A stretch of 64,000 bases of DNA. Origin: Fibrobacterota bacterium (lineage in GTDB: Bacteria; Fibrobacterota; Chitinivibrionia; Chitinivibrionales; Chitinispirillaceae). Where the stretch lies: the NCBI GenBank assembly GCA_023459055.1, contig JAEWVR010000029.1, forward strand, positions 124,001 to 188,000. Direction: 5' to 3'. Shown here in pieces: positions 17,421-26,484 of the stretch (position 1 is the first letter of the stretch; each line of letters begins with the position of its first letter). The position numbers were made by a program, and so were the translations under genes. Below the pieces are notes generated by a model that saw only the letters and a list, made by a program, of their open reading frames with translations, ran no database searches and was not told the origin of the DNA.

Positions 17421-17872
17421 TCAATGTATTTCGTATTGTTAAGAAAAAATACGCAAACACTGCTTTCAATGGCACTGGAAGTCAGAATGTTTCGGGACGA
17501 TGGCATACAAAAGGTAGATTGGCAGTATATACTTCGATGTCAGCATCATTAGCTGCCCTTGAAATATTGGTTCATTGGCAACCTATTTTTAATTCTCAAG
17601 TTTTTGTTCTGTGTTGTGCAACGATTCCGAAATCTTGTGTGGATTCAAAGTATAGAAGTATTGATTTGAGTGATCCAGCGAATGATCAAAACTCAACCCG
17701 GAGACTTGGTGATCAGTGGTTTAGTTACTCAAATGCACTTGCACTTGAAGTTCCTTCGGTAATAATTGCATCTGAATTTAATTATGTTATAAATCCAATG
17801 CATCCGGATTTTAGTAAATTGACAATAATATCAAAAAAAGACTTCTCTTTTGACCAGAGACTTATTGTATAG
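17417..17872 (+). CDS. RES-domain toxin
   Basis: Toxin of the RES family. Characterised members deplete cellular NAD+. It has 151 residues with the ordered family marks: FNGTGSQNVSGRWHTKG (arginine), YTSMSASLAALEILVHW (glutamate), LEVPSVIIASEFNYVINP (serine region). The start overlaps the antitoxin stop by four bases, indicating translational coupling. No frameshift or missing motif, so it looks intact. Confidence 0.88.
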   Translation: MINVFRIVKKKYANTAFNGTGSQNVSGRWHTKGRLAVYTSMSASLAALEILVHWQPIFNSQVFVLCCATIPKSCVDSKYRSIDLSDPANDQNSTRRLGDQWFSYSNALALEVPSVIIASEFNYVINPMHPDFSKLTIISKKDFSFDQRLIV

Positions 17873-17907
17873 ATCGGTATATGCCACCACATCTCCCGGG
17901 GCTCATA

Positions 17908-18810
17908 TCAACCCCTTGATCCATCATTTTCATGCAGAAAAGACATAAACGTTTCAGATTTATCGAATTCAATCAGAAATTCATCCTGAAGCCGCACAAT
18001 ATCCGGTTCGTCAATCGGAATATTTTCTTTACTAAAGATATCCCATAGTTGTTGATTCAATACCGGCGGTGCGATTCGCCCGCTGTGACCAAGTCCTGAC
18101 AGATGACATATATAGTCTGCAAGTGTGATCGTTGCAACAAAAACCGGATCAATCCGGGAGTCCCAGGGTGCATGATGATATCCAAGGGTATCTGCAATCA
18201 ATTTCGGAAGATTCCACTTGTCTGCAAGCCATGATCCTATTTGCGAGTGACGTGTCCCGATCACACTATCCTCTGCATCCTCAAGCAGCTCACCTGCTGA
18301 TGATCGTTTCATTATCTCGGTAAATTCCTTGTTGAAATACTGATTAAGAATTACTTTACCAATATCATGAAGCAACCCGGAAACAAACGCCTCCCCTGCA
18401 TATCGCGACCGATAGGTACGTGCAATCATCCGTGATGCAATTCCGCAGGCAATTGAATGCTCCCAAAATCGTGATATATCAAACGATGATGTTACATCCT
18501 GATTCTTGAATGCATCAAAGACACTTAGGGACAATCCCATATCTTTCACCGTATTAAAACCAAGGACAACAATCGCCATATTGACTGTTGATATTTCTCT
18601 CGGAAAACCATAATATGCAGAATTTGCCAGTTTTAACAACCGTGCTGTCAATGTCTGGTCAGTAGAGATAAGACGTGAGAGCGACGCTGCAGATGTTCTT
18701 GGATTATCGACAAGCTCGATCATTTTTGAAACTACCGTCGGCAGTGTCGGAAGCCCGATAATGCTCTCAGTAATTCGTTTTATACGCAGTGTATCCGGAT
18801 TCATTACCAT
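17908..18810 (-). CDS. HDOD-domain signalling protein
   Basis: HDOD proteins are catalytically poor relatives of HD phosphohydrolases that act as scaffolds in signalling. It has 300 residues: LPTLPTVVSKMIELVDNP opens the domain, with DQTLTARLLKLANSAYYGF, AIVVLGFNTVKDMGLSLSVF and GLLHDIGKVILNQYF following. It sits downstream of fliA and a small charged gene on the same strand, suggesting a link with motility. A second HDOD gene, at 37500-38357, has nearly the same layout. Confidence 0.9.
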   Translation of the reverse strand: MVMNPDTLRIKRITESIIGLPTLPTVVSKMIELVDNPRTSAASLSRLISTDQTLTARLLKLANSAYYGFPREISTVNMAIVVLGFNTVKDMGLSLSVFDAFKNQDVTSSFDISRFWEHSIACGIASRMIARTYRSRYAGEAFVSGLLHDIGKVILNQYFNKEFTEIMKRSSAGELLEDAEDSVIGTRHSQIGSWLADKWNLPKLIADTLGYHHAPWDSRIDPVFVATITLADYICHLSGLGHSGRIAPPVLNQQLWDIFSKENIPIDEPDIVRLQDEFLIEFDKSETFMSFLHENDGSRG

Positions 18811-18858
18811 TATGTTAAACCTGTATAGTATCTATTATCTCAATGTATCAAAAACAGT

Positions 18859-19170
18859 TTATGCTTCAACATCAACAATCAGCCCGCCACTACCCCCCGA
18901 ACTGTTGTGTTTTCGCTTATCCTGATCCTCCCGGCGTTCCCTCTTCTGCTTTTTTTTACGCTCCTCCTCAAGCCGTTTCTGATTCGGATCAATAAGCTGT
19001 CCCTTGCCTTGCTCTACCTCAACAGGCATATTCATGCGCTGTGCGATCTCGTTATTGGCGATTTTTGCATTCTGATCCTGATTGACAATCGGATTTTTGT
19101 GAATATCATTCTGATGCCTGTCGAATTGCGGCAGATTATTTACAGAAATGTTTACATTAACACTGCTCAT
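18859..19170 (-). CDS. Small charged protein downstream of fliA
   Basis: Unknown protein of 103 residues. The N-terminal part is rich in Asn and Gln (MSSVNVNISVNNLPQFDRHQ); a strongly charged stretch follows (RLEEERKKKQKRERREDQDK), probably a helix or coiled coil; it ends in GGSGGLIVDVEA. No signal peptide. It starts 17 bases after the fliA stop, so the two are likely co-expressed. The position invites comparison with an anti-sigma factor, but I see no FlgM motif and do not assign that role. Confidence 0.6.
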   Translation of the reverse strand: MSSVNVNISVNNLPQFDRHQNDIHKNPIVNQDQNAKIANNEIAQRMNMPVEVEQGKGQLIDPNQKRLEEERKKKQKRERREDQDKRKHNSSGGSGGLIVDVEA

Positions 19171-19187
19171 CAGAACACCTCAGAATA

Positions 19188-19952
19188 TCAGGCATTTATT
19201 CGCTGAAGCAGCTTCGCGCGCAATTTCAGGATTGCTTTGGAATGAATCTGACTCACCCGCGATTCTGTTATATCAAGCACAACACCAATTTCTTTTAATG
19301 TCAATTCCTCATAATGATAGAGCGCAACTACCAGTTTTTCCTTCTCTGGAAGATTCATTATGGCGTCTTTCAGGATTTCCTTTACTTCTGCAAATCCGAG
19401 TTCCTTCAGAGGATTGTCACTTCCTGGATCTTCAATTGTGTCAATGATCCGCAACTCCTTCGAATCACTGTCCCTGTCCGGCATCGCTTCCTCAAGGGAG
19501 ATGATTGTCGTTGGAGTAACCTCTGCAAGCATCTCTTCATATTCCTGCATGGTAATATTCATCGACTCACAAACTTCATCATCGTACGGTGCACGTCCCA
19601 GCTCATTTTCAAGTTTCGCAAATACCTTCTGAAGTTCCCTGGATTTCTGTCTGACAGAACGCGGCACCCAGTCAAGCGCCCTCAGTTCATCAAGTATGGC
19701 ACCTCGAATTTTATGACCTGCATAGGTTTCAAACTTAAAACCCCGTTCAGGTTCAAACGTTTCAACCGCTTTAATTAATCCAAGAACACCAGCACTGGTT
19801 AAATCATTTCTGTCTACCGATTTCGGCAGGTTTATCGCGAGACGGTTGGTAATATATTTCACAAGATGCGCATACTCCACAAGAAGTTTATCTTTTGCGA
19901 TCTTTGAATCCGTCTCTTTGTACTCACGCCACAGATTATCTAATCCAGACAT
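19188..19952 (-). CDS. fliA: Flagellar/motility sigma factor FliA (sigma-28)
   Basis: Sigma-70-family factor for late flagellar and chemotaxis promoters, 254 residues. Region 2 reads LVKYITNRLAINLPKSVDRNDLTSAGVLGL (shown in part) and FKFETYAGHKIRGAILDELR; the DWVPRSVR stretch is characteristic of sigma-28. Region 3 has ELGRAPYDDEV, and region 4 ends in LTLKEIGVVLDITESRVSQI. A GGGAG sequence precedes the ATG. It belongs to the flagellar block with flhA, flhF and flhG, separated from them by a small membrane-protein gene and an inverted repeat. Confidence 0.95.
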   Translation of the reverse strand: MSGLDNLWREYKETDSKIAKDKLLVEYAHLVKYITNRLAINLPKSVDRNDLTSAGVLGLIKAVETFEPERGFKFETYAGHKIRGAILDELRALDWVPRSVRQKSRELQKVFAKLENELGRAPYDDEVCESMNITMQEYEEMLAEVTPTTIISLEEAMPDRDSDSKELRIIDTIEDPGSDNPLKELGFAEVKEILKDAIMNLPEKEKLVVALYHYEELTLKEIGVVLDITESRVSQIHSKAILKLRAKLLQRINA

Positions 19953-20111
19953 TACCGGTTACTCCCGAAGTTAAAAAAGAAATGTGCCGTTTTCATGCAT
20001 TGTAGTCTTTGTTTTAACATTTTAAATAGAATCAGGTTTCTTTGTTCTGTTTTTAACAGTACTGCCTCCAGAATCCTGATAATGTGACTATAAGGTTGAC
20101 ATGATAGTACA

Positions 20112-20202
20112 CGCCCCCTAAATCCCCCGCAGGGGGACTTTGATTACCTGAAGAGCCATTTCAAGGCGTTATCAAGTCCCCCTGCGGGGGATTTAGGGGG
20201 CG
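20112..20202. repeat. 29-bp perfect inverted repeat in the flagellar block
   Basis: The arm beginning CGCCCCCTAAATCCCCC (20112-20140) is mirrored exactly by the arm ending GGGGGATTTAGGGGGCG (20174-20202) around a 33-base loop. The arms are far more GC-rich than their surroundings, and each contains a smaller CCCCCGCAGGGGG palindrome. It looks like a mobile or extragenic palindromic repeat. It lies between fliA and the upstream genes and may act as a transcript stabiliser or terminator. Confidence 0.8.
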
Positions 20203-20215
20203 TTTCACAAAGCTC

Positions 20216-20578
20216 TCATTCACCTTTACCTTTACGTTTAATCACCCTTTGATAGGTCACTTTCTCTTCCACAAACGGTAACGCTTTACCGCCAGGAATA
20301 TGCTTTTCCTTTTCAGTATGTATCCTCTGCACCAGACCGCCTTCCAGGAGATTACTGGTATCCTTTTCATCAATATCTGTCAGTACTGCTTTAAAAATGA
20401 TATCACCAAGTATAAATCCGGTAAACCAGAACAGTGCCCCCCCCAGCAGCGCTTTCAGCAGCGCAGGTATAAGATGAGCCGGCTCCATAGGATCAAGTCC
20501 AATCATGCTCAGGAGCAGTATTACAAAAAACACTGAAATCCCAAGTAGCATCGCACCCTTTTTAATCCAGTAGCTCAT
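20216..20578 (-). CDS. Small membrane protein in the flagellar block
   Basis: Unknown 120-residue protein. Two membrane helices are visible: AMLLGISVFFVILLLSMIGL (about 9-28) and ALLKALLGGALFWFTGFILG (about 39-58). A charged C-terminal tail of about 60 residues ends in VIKRKGKGE. It follows flhG by four bases and is probably co-translated with it. Context suggests a flagellar accessory role, but no family is recognised. Confidence 0.65.
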   Translation of the reverse strand: MSYWIKKGAMLLGISVFFVILLLSMIGLDPMEPAHLIPALLKALLGGALFWFTGFILGDIIFKAVLTDIDEKDTSNLLEGGLVQRIHTEKEKHIPGGKALPFVEEKVTYQRVIKRKGKGE

Positions 20579-20582
20579 ATAC

Positions 20583-21467
20583 CTACTCTATAAGCCCCTT
20601 CCGCTCTTTATTCCAGAAACGTGCGAAAAATCCCCGTTTTTCAGTCACCTGAACACCACTAATCTTTCGGGCAATATCAAGCACCTTTTTATTAAACGCC
20701 TCGTGTCCTTTATCCAGTATCATAAGTTTCTGTTTTTTAACACATTGCGAAACATCACGATCCAGCGGTAATGTCCCGAAAAACTCAAGCGGTCTTTTTA
20801 AAAATTTTACCACCAAAGCATTGAGCCTGTCAAATGTTTCATTTCCCTCACGTTCCGATGCGCACATGTTAACCACTACAGCAATTTTTGTACACCCTTT
20901 CTCATAAAGCACTTTCACCATTGCGTATGCATCTGCAAGCGAGGTCGGTTCCGGAGTCATAACAATCAACGATAAGTCGGTCCTGGAAGCAAACTGTATT
21001 ACATTGTTTCCAATCCCTGCACCTGTATCAATAATAATAAAATCATATTTTGATTCAAGTTTCATAAACTCATGCTGAAGCATCTCGAGTCGACCCAAAT
21101 CAATATTTGCAAGTTTCTCAAATCCGGATGCTCCAGGGATAATATCGATACCTCCCGGTCCACGATACAGTATTTTATCAAGCGAACACTGTCCTTCAAT
21201 ATAATGGGATATATTTTTATCGGGAATCATCCCAAGCATTATATGCACATTTGCAAGCCCCAGATCAGCATCAAGCAGCAATACTTTTTTCCTGAATGCC
21301 GCCACAAACACAGCAGTAAAAAGTGCCACATTCGTTTTGCCTACCCCACCTTTGCCACTGGTTACTGCTATACTTTTACAACTTCCTGATAGTTTAGGCT
21401 GATGATACGCGGATTCCACAACCCGTTCCATTGCTAACTCACGCAGTTTCTGAGCCTGATCTCTCAC
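20583..21467 (-). CDS. flhG: Flagellar number/placement ATPase FlhG (FleN, MinD-like)
   Basis: ParA/MinD-family ATPase that works with FlhF to set number and position of flagella. It has 294 residues with the deviant Walker A SGKGGVGKT at 37-45, switch region LLLDADLGLANVHIMLG and the Walker B-like DFIIIDTGAGIG. The N-terminus (MRDQAQKLRELAMER) has the short helix with a DQA motif typical of FlhG, which stimulates the FlhF GTPase. Start and flhF stop overlap by four bases. Confidence 0.94.
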   Translation of the reverse strand: MRDQAQKLRELAMERVVESAYHQPKLSGSCKSIAVTSGKGGVGKTNVALFTAVFVAAFRKKVLLLDADLGLANVHIMLGMIPDKNISHYIEGQCSLDKILYRGPGGIDIIPGASGFEKLANIDLGRLEMLQHEFMKLESKYDFIIIDTGAGIGNNVIQFASRTDLSLIVMTPEPTSLADAYAMVKVLYEKGCTKIAVVVNMCASEREGNETFDRLNALVVKFLKRPLEFFGTLPLDRDVSQCVKKQKLMILDKGHEAFNKKVLDIARKISGVQVTEKRGFFARFWNKERKGLIE

Positions 21468-22729
21468 ACTTGCACCCCTTCCCAGAGGTGCTGTACAAAC
21501 CGGGTAGTCTGAGCAAGCTCAATGTCATCAGGGACACTCTGACCAAAAGTAAAATATGAAACCGGAATTCTGCACTCATTGACTATGTTCAGGATATTAC
21601 CGGTTCTGACAGTTTCGTCAAGCTTTGTAAAAAGCAGTCTGTTAATATTTGCACACTTGTACCGGTTGATTATATCAAGAAGATCACTATCCTTTGTTGT
21701 AGCACTCACCACAAGATGCGTTTCATCGGGATGAAGAGCATCGACAAACGCAACAAGCTCATCCATATGCTCCTTATGACGCTGGCTTCTTCCCGCGGTG
21801 TCAACAAATACGATATCATCCTGAGCACACGCTGCAAGTGCGCCTTCAATTTCATCCGGGGAAAATATTACTTGTAAATTTATTTTAACGATTTCAGCAA
21901 ACATTTTTATCTGTTCAATTGCTGCAATCCGGTATGTATCTGCAGTGATTATGGAAACACGTTTCTGCTTGTTGATACAACAGTGAGCAGCCAGCTTCGC
22001 AAGCGTCGTCGTTTTTCCGGCTCCTGTTGGACCGACAAATGCGACAACCAGCGGTGCCGTTTTTTTGAGCTTTAGCGGTCCGGCTACAGGAAAAAAGTCT
22101 GACAACGCATGTACAAACTTTTTCTCAGCCTGTGTATCAGCCAGCAAAATGTCAGTTCCGCTAACCTCCTTTATAAGCTTATGTGCAACATCCTGCTTTA
22201 CTTCTGACTCGAGAAGTTTCCGGTACAGGATCGACCATTCACCGGTAAAGCCATTGACATTTGCAACTGGTGAGGCCGCAGTTGCTTTCTCCTTTTTAAG
22301 AATTTCAGCAACGATATCTTTGAGCTCGTGCACATTCTGCTTTAATTCGTCAATCTGCTGATCCTTGGATGGCGATGTCTCTACAGGCACCCTGTCAAAA
22401 CGTGTTTGCTTAAGCGGTTGTATCCCCTGCGGTTTCCATGGTCGAACATCCGGAGCATTCGCTTTTGTCGTATCAACAATCGCAGATGTTCTATTCCTGT
22501 TATAGAGACCGGGATTACTGAGTGTAATCGGCTGAAATGATTGTTTTGGCGTTTTTACGGCATCTTCGTCAACCGCAGCAGTCACCTCAACCTCTTCCTG
22601 ACCTGCAATTCCGAATACTTTTTTCGGTAATTTACGTGTTTTAAGGATAATGGCATCCTCACCAAGCTCATCCTTGATCTGCAGCAGCGCTTCACGCATA
22701 CTGTTTGCAATGTACTTTTTAATTCTCAT
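21464..22729 (-). CDS. flhF: Flagellar SRP-like GTPase FlhF
   Basis: Signal-recognition-particle-type GTPase that targets flagellar assembly to the pole. It has 421 residues. The basic N-domain opens with MRIKKYIANSMREALLQIKD and is followed by a low-complexity linker to about 125. The G domain has GPTGAGKT at 233-240, then ADTYRIAAIEQIKMFAEI, FVDTAGRS and TKLDETVRTG. It lies 53 bases after flhA and overlaps flhG by four bases, the usual order. Confidence 0.95.
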   Translation of the reverse strand: MRIKKYIANSMREALLQIKDELGEDAIILKTRKLPKKVFGIAGQEEVEVTAAVDEDAVKTPKQSFQPITLSNPGLYNRNRTSAIVDTTKANAPDVRPWKPQGIQPLKQTRFDRVPVETSPSKDQQIDELKQNVHELKDIVAEILKKEKATAASPVANVNGFTGEWSILYRKLLESEVKQDVAHKLIKEVSGTDILLADTQAEKKFVHALSDFFPVAGPLKLKKTAPLVVAFVGPTGAGKTTTLAKLAAHCCINKQKRVSIITADTYRIAAIEQIKMFAEIVKINLQVIFSPDEIEGALAACAQDDIVFVDTAGRSQRHKEHMDELVAFVDALHPDETHLVVSATTKDSDLLDIINRYKCANINRLLFTKLDETVRTGNILNIVNECRIPVSYFTFGQSVPDDIELAQTTRFVQHLWEGVQV

Positions 22730-22782
22730 TGATTAATCCGCCTATCGTACACTATTGCTGTTATCGTCATATGAAAACAGCA

Positions 22783-24882
22783 TTACGTTAATGATATCAT
22801 TCCAAGAGACCGTATTTCAATTCCACCGGTTATTTCATTATATGATAAAACAACAAGATCACGATAATTGCTTTCTGTAAGTTTTTTAAACTGCGACCGG
22901 ATTGTTGGCGAGCATAACACAACCGGCAGTTCTCCTGCCTGTTTTACACTCTCGATAACTTCCCCTGTTGCATCAAGTATTTTCGCAACATCCGCAGGTG
23001 AAATTGCAAGCCTGAATCCGCTCTCACTCTCCTGTACCGATCCCTCAAGCTTCGCCTCAAGGTTCGGATCAATGGTTATAACCGGTATAATGTTTTCAAC
23101 AGTCTTGTAAGCATCACAGATTTGCGACGCCAGCGCATTTCTTACATATTCGGTTAGTATTTCAGGATTTTTATTACGTGGAGCAATATTTGCCAGTGTC
23201 TCAAGAATCAGCAGCAGATCACGGATCGACACCTTTTCCCTGAGCAGATTCTGAAGAATTTTATGTACATCACCAATAGACATCATACCCGGTATCAGTT
23301 CATCAACAACAACATTACCGCTTGATTCCTTGATATTATCAAGTAAACCCTTGACATCCTGACGTGTAAGAATTTCATGTGCATGGTGTTTGATTATCTC
23401 TGTCAAATGAGTCGCAAGCACTGCCGGCAGCTCAACGACGGTATACCCCGCCACCTCTGCATCATCCTTCTGACTTTCAGTGATCCATAATGCAGGAAGA
23501 TTAAACGCAGGTTCAACGGTCTGTATTCCCCTGATTTTTTTTGTTACCGTACCCGGATCCATTGCAAGATATGCTCCGCTCATAAGTTCGCCTTTTCCAA
23601 CTTCAATCGTGCGTATCTTGATACGGTATTCATTGGGTTTAAGCTGAATATTATCACGGATACGTATTGGCGGAATAATAATACCGAGATCCGTTGCAAG
23701 CTGACGGCGGATCATGGTAATTCTATCAAGAAGATCACCACCCTGTTTTACATCGACAAGCGGGATCAGCCCATACCCTATTTCAAGCTCCATAGGATCA
23801 ACATGAAGATAATCCTCAACACGTTCCTCCTTTGGTTTACCTGCCGCTGCAGCAGCCGGAAGTTCTTTCGCTTTTGCTTCCTCAACAATACGCCTGTTGC
23901 CTAAATACGCAGCCGCCAGGCATGATACACCAAGAAAAATAAACGGTATCTTAGGGAAACCCGGTATCAATGCAAAAAACAGCATCATAGCACCAGCCAC
24001 CCCAAGTACCTTCGGACGGGAAAACAACTGTTCAGTAATTTCGCTGCCAAGATCACTCTGCGACGCAGCACGGCTGACAAGAATACCAGCTCCTACAGAG
24101 ATCATCAAAGCCGGTACCTGAGTCACCAGCCCATCACCAATAGTCAAAATGGTATAGGTCTGCAGCGCTTCACTCCAGTCCATTCCCATTTGGGCTATAC
24201 CGATAATAAATCCGCCAATAATATTAATAATCGTTATCAGTATCCCTGCGATGGCATCACCGCGAACAAATTTTGATGCTCCATCCATGGCACCGTAAAA
24301 GTCAGCCTCACGCGAAATCTGGGAACGACGTGAACGCGCCTGTTCCTCATTGATCAATCCGGCATTGAGGTCGGCATCAATCGCCATCTGTTTTCCCGGC
24401 ATTGCATCAAGGGTGAATCTCGCTGCTACTTCTGCAATACGGCCGGCACCTTTAGTGATTACAATAAACTGAATCAATACAATTATCAAAAAGATAATTC
24501 CGCCAACAACCATATTACCACGCGTCACGAATGTACCGAAAACCTCTACAACATGCCCGGCATCAGCCTGACTGAGAATCAACCGTGTCGTTGCCACATT
24601 AAGCGAAAGCCGAAAGAGAGTCACCGTAAGCAGCAACGATGGAAACACTGAAAACTCAAGCGCTTCCTTTGTATACATGGAAACCAGCAGAATGATCAGA
24701 GCCAGGCAGAGATTCAGCGACAGCATTATATCGATAAAGAATGTCGGCATCGGAATGATCATCACCAGCAAAATACCGATGACACCAAGCACAATAATCA
24801 GATCACGCTGACGGGCCAGGTGTTTGACAAATGGAGAGTTAAGCGCTGACGATAGACCGCCTGATATATTTGAAGAATTCAT
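22783..24882 (-). CDS. flhA: Flagellar export apparatus protein FlhA
   Basis: Core gate of the flagellar type III secretion machine. It has 699 residues, the usual length. An N-terminal membrane domain of about eight helices runs to about residue 320, with the conserved cytoplasmic loop RFTLDAMPGKQMAIDADLNA and GAMDGASKFVRGDAIAGI. A linker with Ala/Lys runs leads to the soluble domain (VDPMELEIGYGLIPLV, then LMSGAYLAMDPG). First gene of the flhA-flhF-flhG run. Its upstream region is shared with the divergent toxin-antitoxin pair. Confidence 0.96.
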   Translation of the reverse strand: MNSSNISGGLSSALNSPFVKHLARQRDLIIVLGVIGILLVMIIPMPTFFIDIMLSLNLCLALIILLVSMYTKEALEFSVFPSLLLTVTLFRLSLNVATTRLILSQADAGHVVEVFGTFVTRGNMVVGGIIFLIIVLIQFIVITKGAGRIAEVAARFTLDAMPGKQMAIDADLNAGLINEEQARSRRSQISREADFYGAMDGASKFVRGDAIAGILITIINIIGGFIIGIAQMGMDWSEALQTYTILTIGDGLVTQVPALMISVGAGILVSRAASQSDLGSEITEQLFSRPKVLGVAGAMMLFFALIPGFPKIPFIFLGVSCLAAAYLGNRRIVEEAKAKELPAAAAAGKPKEERVEDYLHVDPMELEIGYGLIPLVDVKQGGDLLDRITMIRRQLATDLGIIIPPIRIRDNIQLKPNEYRIKIRTIEVGKGELMSGAYLAMDPGTVTKKIRGIQTVEPAFNLPALWITESQKDDAEVAGYTVVELPAVLATHLTEIIKHHAHEILTRQDVKGLLDNIKESSGNVVVDELIPGMMSIGDVHKILQNLLREKVSIRDLLLILETLANIAPRNKNPEILTEYVRNALASQICDAYKTVENIIPVITIDPNLEAKLEGSVQESESGFRLAISPADVAKILDATGEVIESVKQAGELPVVLCSPTIRSQFKKLTESNYRDLVVLSYNEITGGIEIRSLGMISLT

Positions 24883-25069
24883 ACTGTAAACTGCTTACCC
24901 CGCAAAATTACATAACTTTAGCAATTTAAAATGATTATAACATTACGGTGTGATCCGGTGTGTAGTTTTTTCACATGTTCAATCAAATAGTTATATTTCC
25001 CATAGAATCGTACAGAAGCCTTTTATCGGTAAGCAAAGACACCATTTTATACCATCTCTGCAGATAATG

Positions 25070-25098
25070 TTGATCAATCGAATTCTACAAGGTATTTT
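25070..25098 (+). promoter_or_regulatory. Promoter of the ParE/RelE toxin-antitoxin pair
   Basis: TTGATC (25070-25075), 17-base spacer, TATTTT (25093-25098). Start near 25105. GGGAG at 25117-25121 is the ribosome-binding site of the antitoxin. Confidence 0.5.
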
Positions 25099-25128
25099 AG
25101 AAGAAAATGTAACCATGGGAGATAACCT

Positions 25129-25311
25129 ATGAATGTAAAAACGACCGCAAAACACGTTATTGATGGGATGCCAAAGAATGTCACAATGGATGATGTAATT
25201 CATGCATTGTATGTTGCGTCAAAATTTGATCGCGGGGAACAGGAAATCAAGGCTGGAAAAGGAATTAGTGATGAAGATGCACGAATCAGGTTAAAGAAAT
25301 GGCAGAAATAA
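25129..25311 (+). CDS. Antitoxin of a ParE/RelE-type pair
   Basis: Sixty residues, acidic to neutral, beginning MNVKTTAKHVIDGMPKNVTM and ending in the helix EDARIRLKKWQK. The GMPKNVTMDDVIHALYV stretch is like small addiction-module antitoxins that lie directly before RelE/ParE toxins. A GGGAG site is seven bases upstream. Its 3' end overlaps the toxin start by 13 bases, the usual arrangement. The exact antitoxin family is not determined. Confidence 0.8.
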   Translation: MNVKTTAKHVIDGMPKNVTMDDVIHALYVASKFDRGEQEIKAGKGISDEDARIRLKKWQK

Positions 25312-25595
25312 TCTGGTCACCGGCATCATTGGATGATATCGATAGTATTGCAGAATATATTGCAAAGGACTCTGTATACCGTGCGTCTCTCTTTATTGAT
25401 CGGCTCTTTGATGCAACCGACCAATTAAGAGAAAATCCTCAATCTGGCAGAATTATTCCTGAAATTGGTAAAGATAATTGCCGTGAAATTATTTATGGTT
25501 CATACAGGATTATGTACAAAATCGAAAAGAACAAGATCTGGATCACCGGTGTAATTCATGGCGCCCGAAATTGGCGTCCACCTCGAATCCGGTAG
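25299..25595 (+). CDS. ParE/RelE-superfamily toxin
   Basis: Small toxin of 98 residues. Family text: IIWSPASLDDIDSIAEYIAK, LRENPQSGRIIPE, REIIYGSYRIMYKIEKNKI and the C-terminal VIHGARNWRP. These fit the ParE branch (gyrase poisons) better than ribosome-dependent RelE, but the two are close and the target is not proven by sequence. It reads without interruption. Confidence 0.88.
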   Translation: MAEIIWSPASLDDIDSIAEYIAKDSVYRASLFIDRLFDATDQLRENPQSGRIIPEIGKDNCREIIYGSYRIMYKIEKNKIWITGVIHGARNWRPPRIR

Positions 25596-25696
25596 AAACA
25601 TAATTGAAACAACTGTTTTTCTGAGCGTATTATCATCGCTGGTACGTCTTATGAGGTTTGATAAATCTATTATTAAAATATGGAAGGAATAGAATC

Positions 25697-26389
25697 ATGA
25701 AAAAGTTACTCTCAATTGCCTGCGTAACTGCGGCAATGCTAATGCCATCAATCGCAAATAGTCAGGATGCCCGTCTTATACCCTCGAAACCATCACATTA
25801 TTTTTACACACCGACAGCGTATGTCACAAAACCATTCACCCTTGTTGCATCACTGCACGAAGTCTCCTACAGTTTTCCAGGACGGTTCGAGGTACATGCG
25901 TCGTTAATTGATAATATAGGCCGTATCAACTTTGGTGGAAAATATGGTATCCTTGAAAATATGAGTGTTGGTGCAGGTCTTGCCTACACTCTGGGTCATA
26001 TGGGAAGGGGTAGTCATGGTATCCCGAATGAGGCACATCCCCGCTTTGGAACCTACCTCGCTATCGGTCTTGTCAGAACACCAACCGTTGAATGCGCTAT
26101 TACACCACACACGCAGGTTGGCGACAGAGTCTCTTCCGGTGTTGATTTCGGTATTATGGGAACACCATCAGAATGGGTTTCAATCATTGGTGAAGTTGGT
26201 TCATCATTTGATTTCCACGATGATTATTTCTATCTTAATTTTGATAGTGGTGTACGTATTCATCCACCAAAAATCCCCTATCTTCAATTTGATGGAGGAA
26301 TTGATATTGAGGAGTGGCCGGTTGGCAAACGCAGCCCTACCGTAGCACCATTCATTGATGTTATATTCTGTATAAAGACAAATAATTAA
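25697..26389 (+). CDS. Putative outer-membrane or periplasmic beta-rich protein
   Basis: Unknown protein of 230 residues from the ATG at 25697, chosen because AAGGA lies eight bases upstream and a clear signal peptide follows (MKKLLSIACVTAAMLMPSIA, cleavage near ANSQ). The mature part is Gly- and aromatic-rich with short strand-like stretches (GGKYGILENMSVGAGLAYTL, EWVSIIGEVGSSFDF) and ends in VAPFIDVIFCIKTNN. A small barrel is the best guess. It is followed by a hairpin repeat and uvrB. Confidence 0.6.
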   Translation: MKKLLSIACVTAAMLMPSIANSQDARLIPSKPSHYFYTPTAYVTKPFTLVASLHEVSYSFPGRFEVHASLIDNIGRINFGGKYGILENMSVGAGLAYTLGHMGRGSHGIPNEAHPRFGTYLAIGLVRTPTVECAITPHTQVGDRVSSGVDFGIMGTPSEWVSIIGEVGSSFDFHDDYFYLNFDSGVRIHPPKIPYLQFDGGIDIEEWPVGKRSPTVAPFIDVIFCIKTNN

Positions 26390-26412
26390 TATGCGTCTAT
26401 CGGGGCAGGGGC

Positions 26413-26442
26413 GGTAGGGACAAGGCTACCTTTGTCCCTACC
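26413..26442. repeat. Hairpin repeat upstream of uvrB
   Basis: GGTAGGGACAA (26413-26423) and TTGTCCCTACC (26432-26442) form an 11-bp stem with an 8-base loop. GC-rich against its surroundings. It may be an extragenic palindromic repeat that also ends the upstream transcript. Confidence 0.6.
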
Positions 26443-26484
26443 AACACAATAACAACGAATCTGTAGATAGGGTTAAAGACATCT

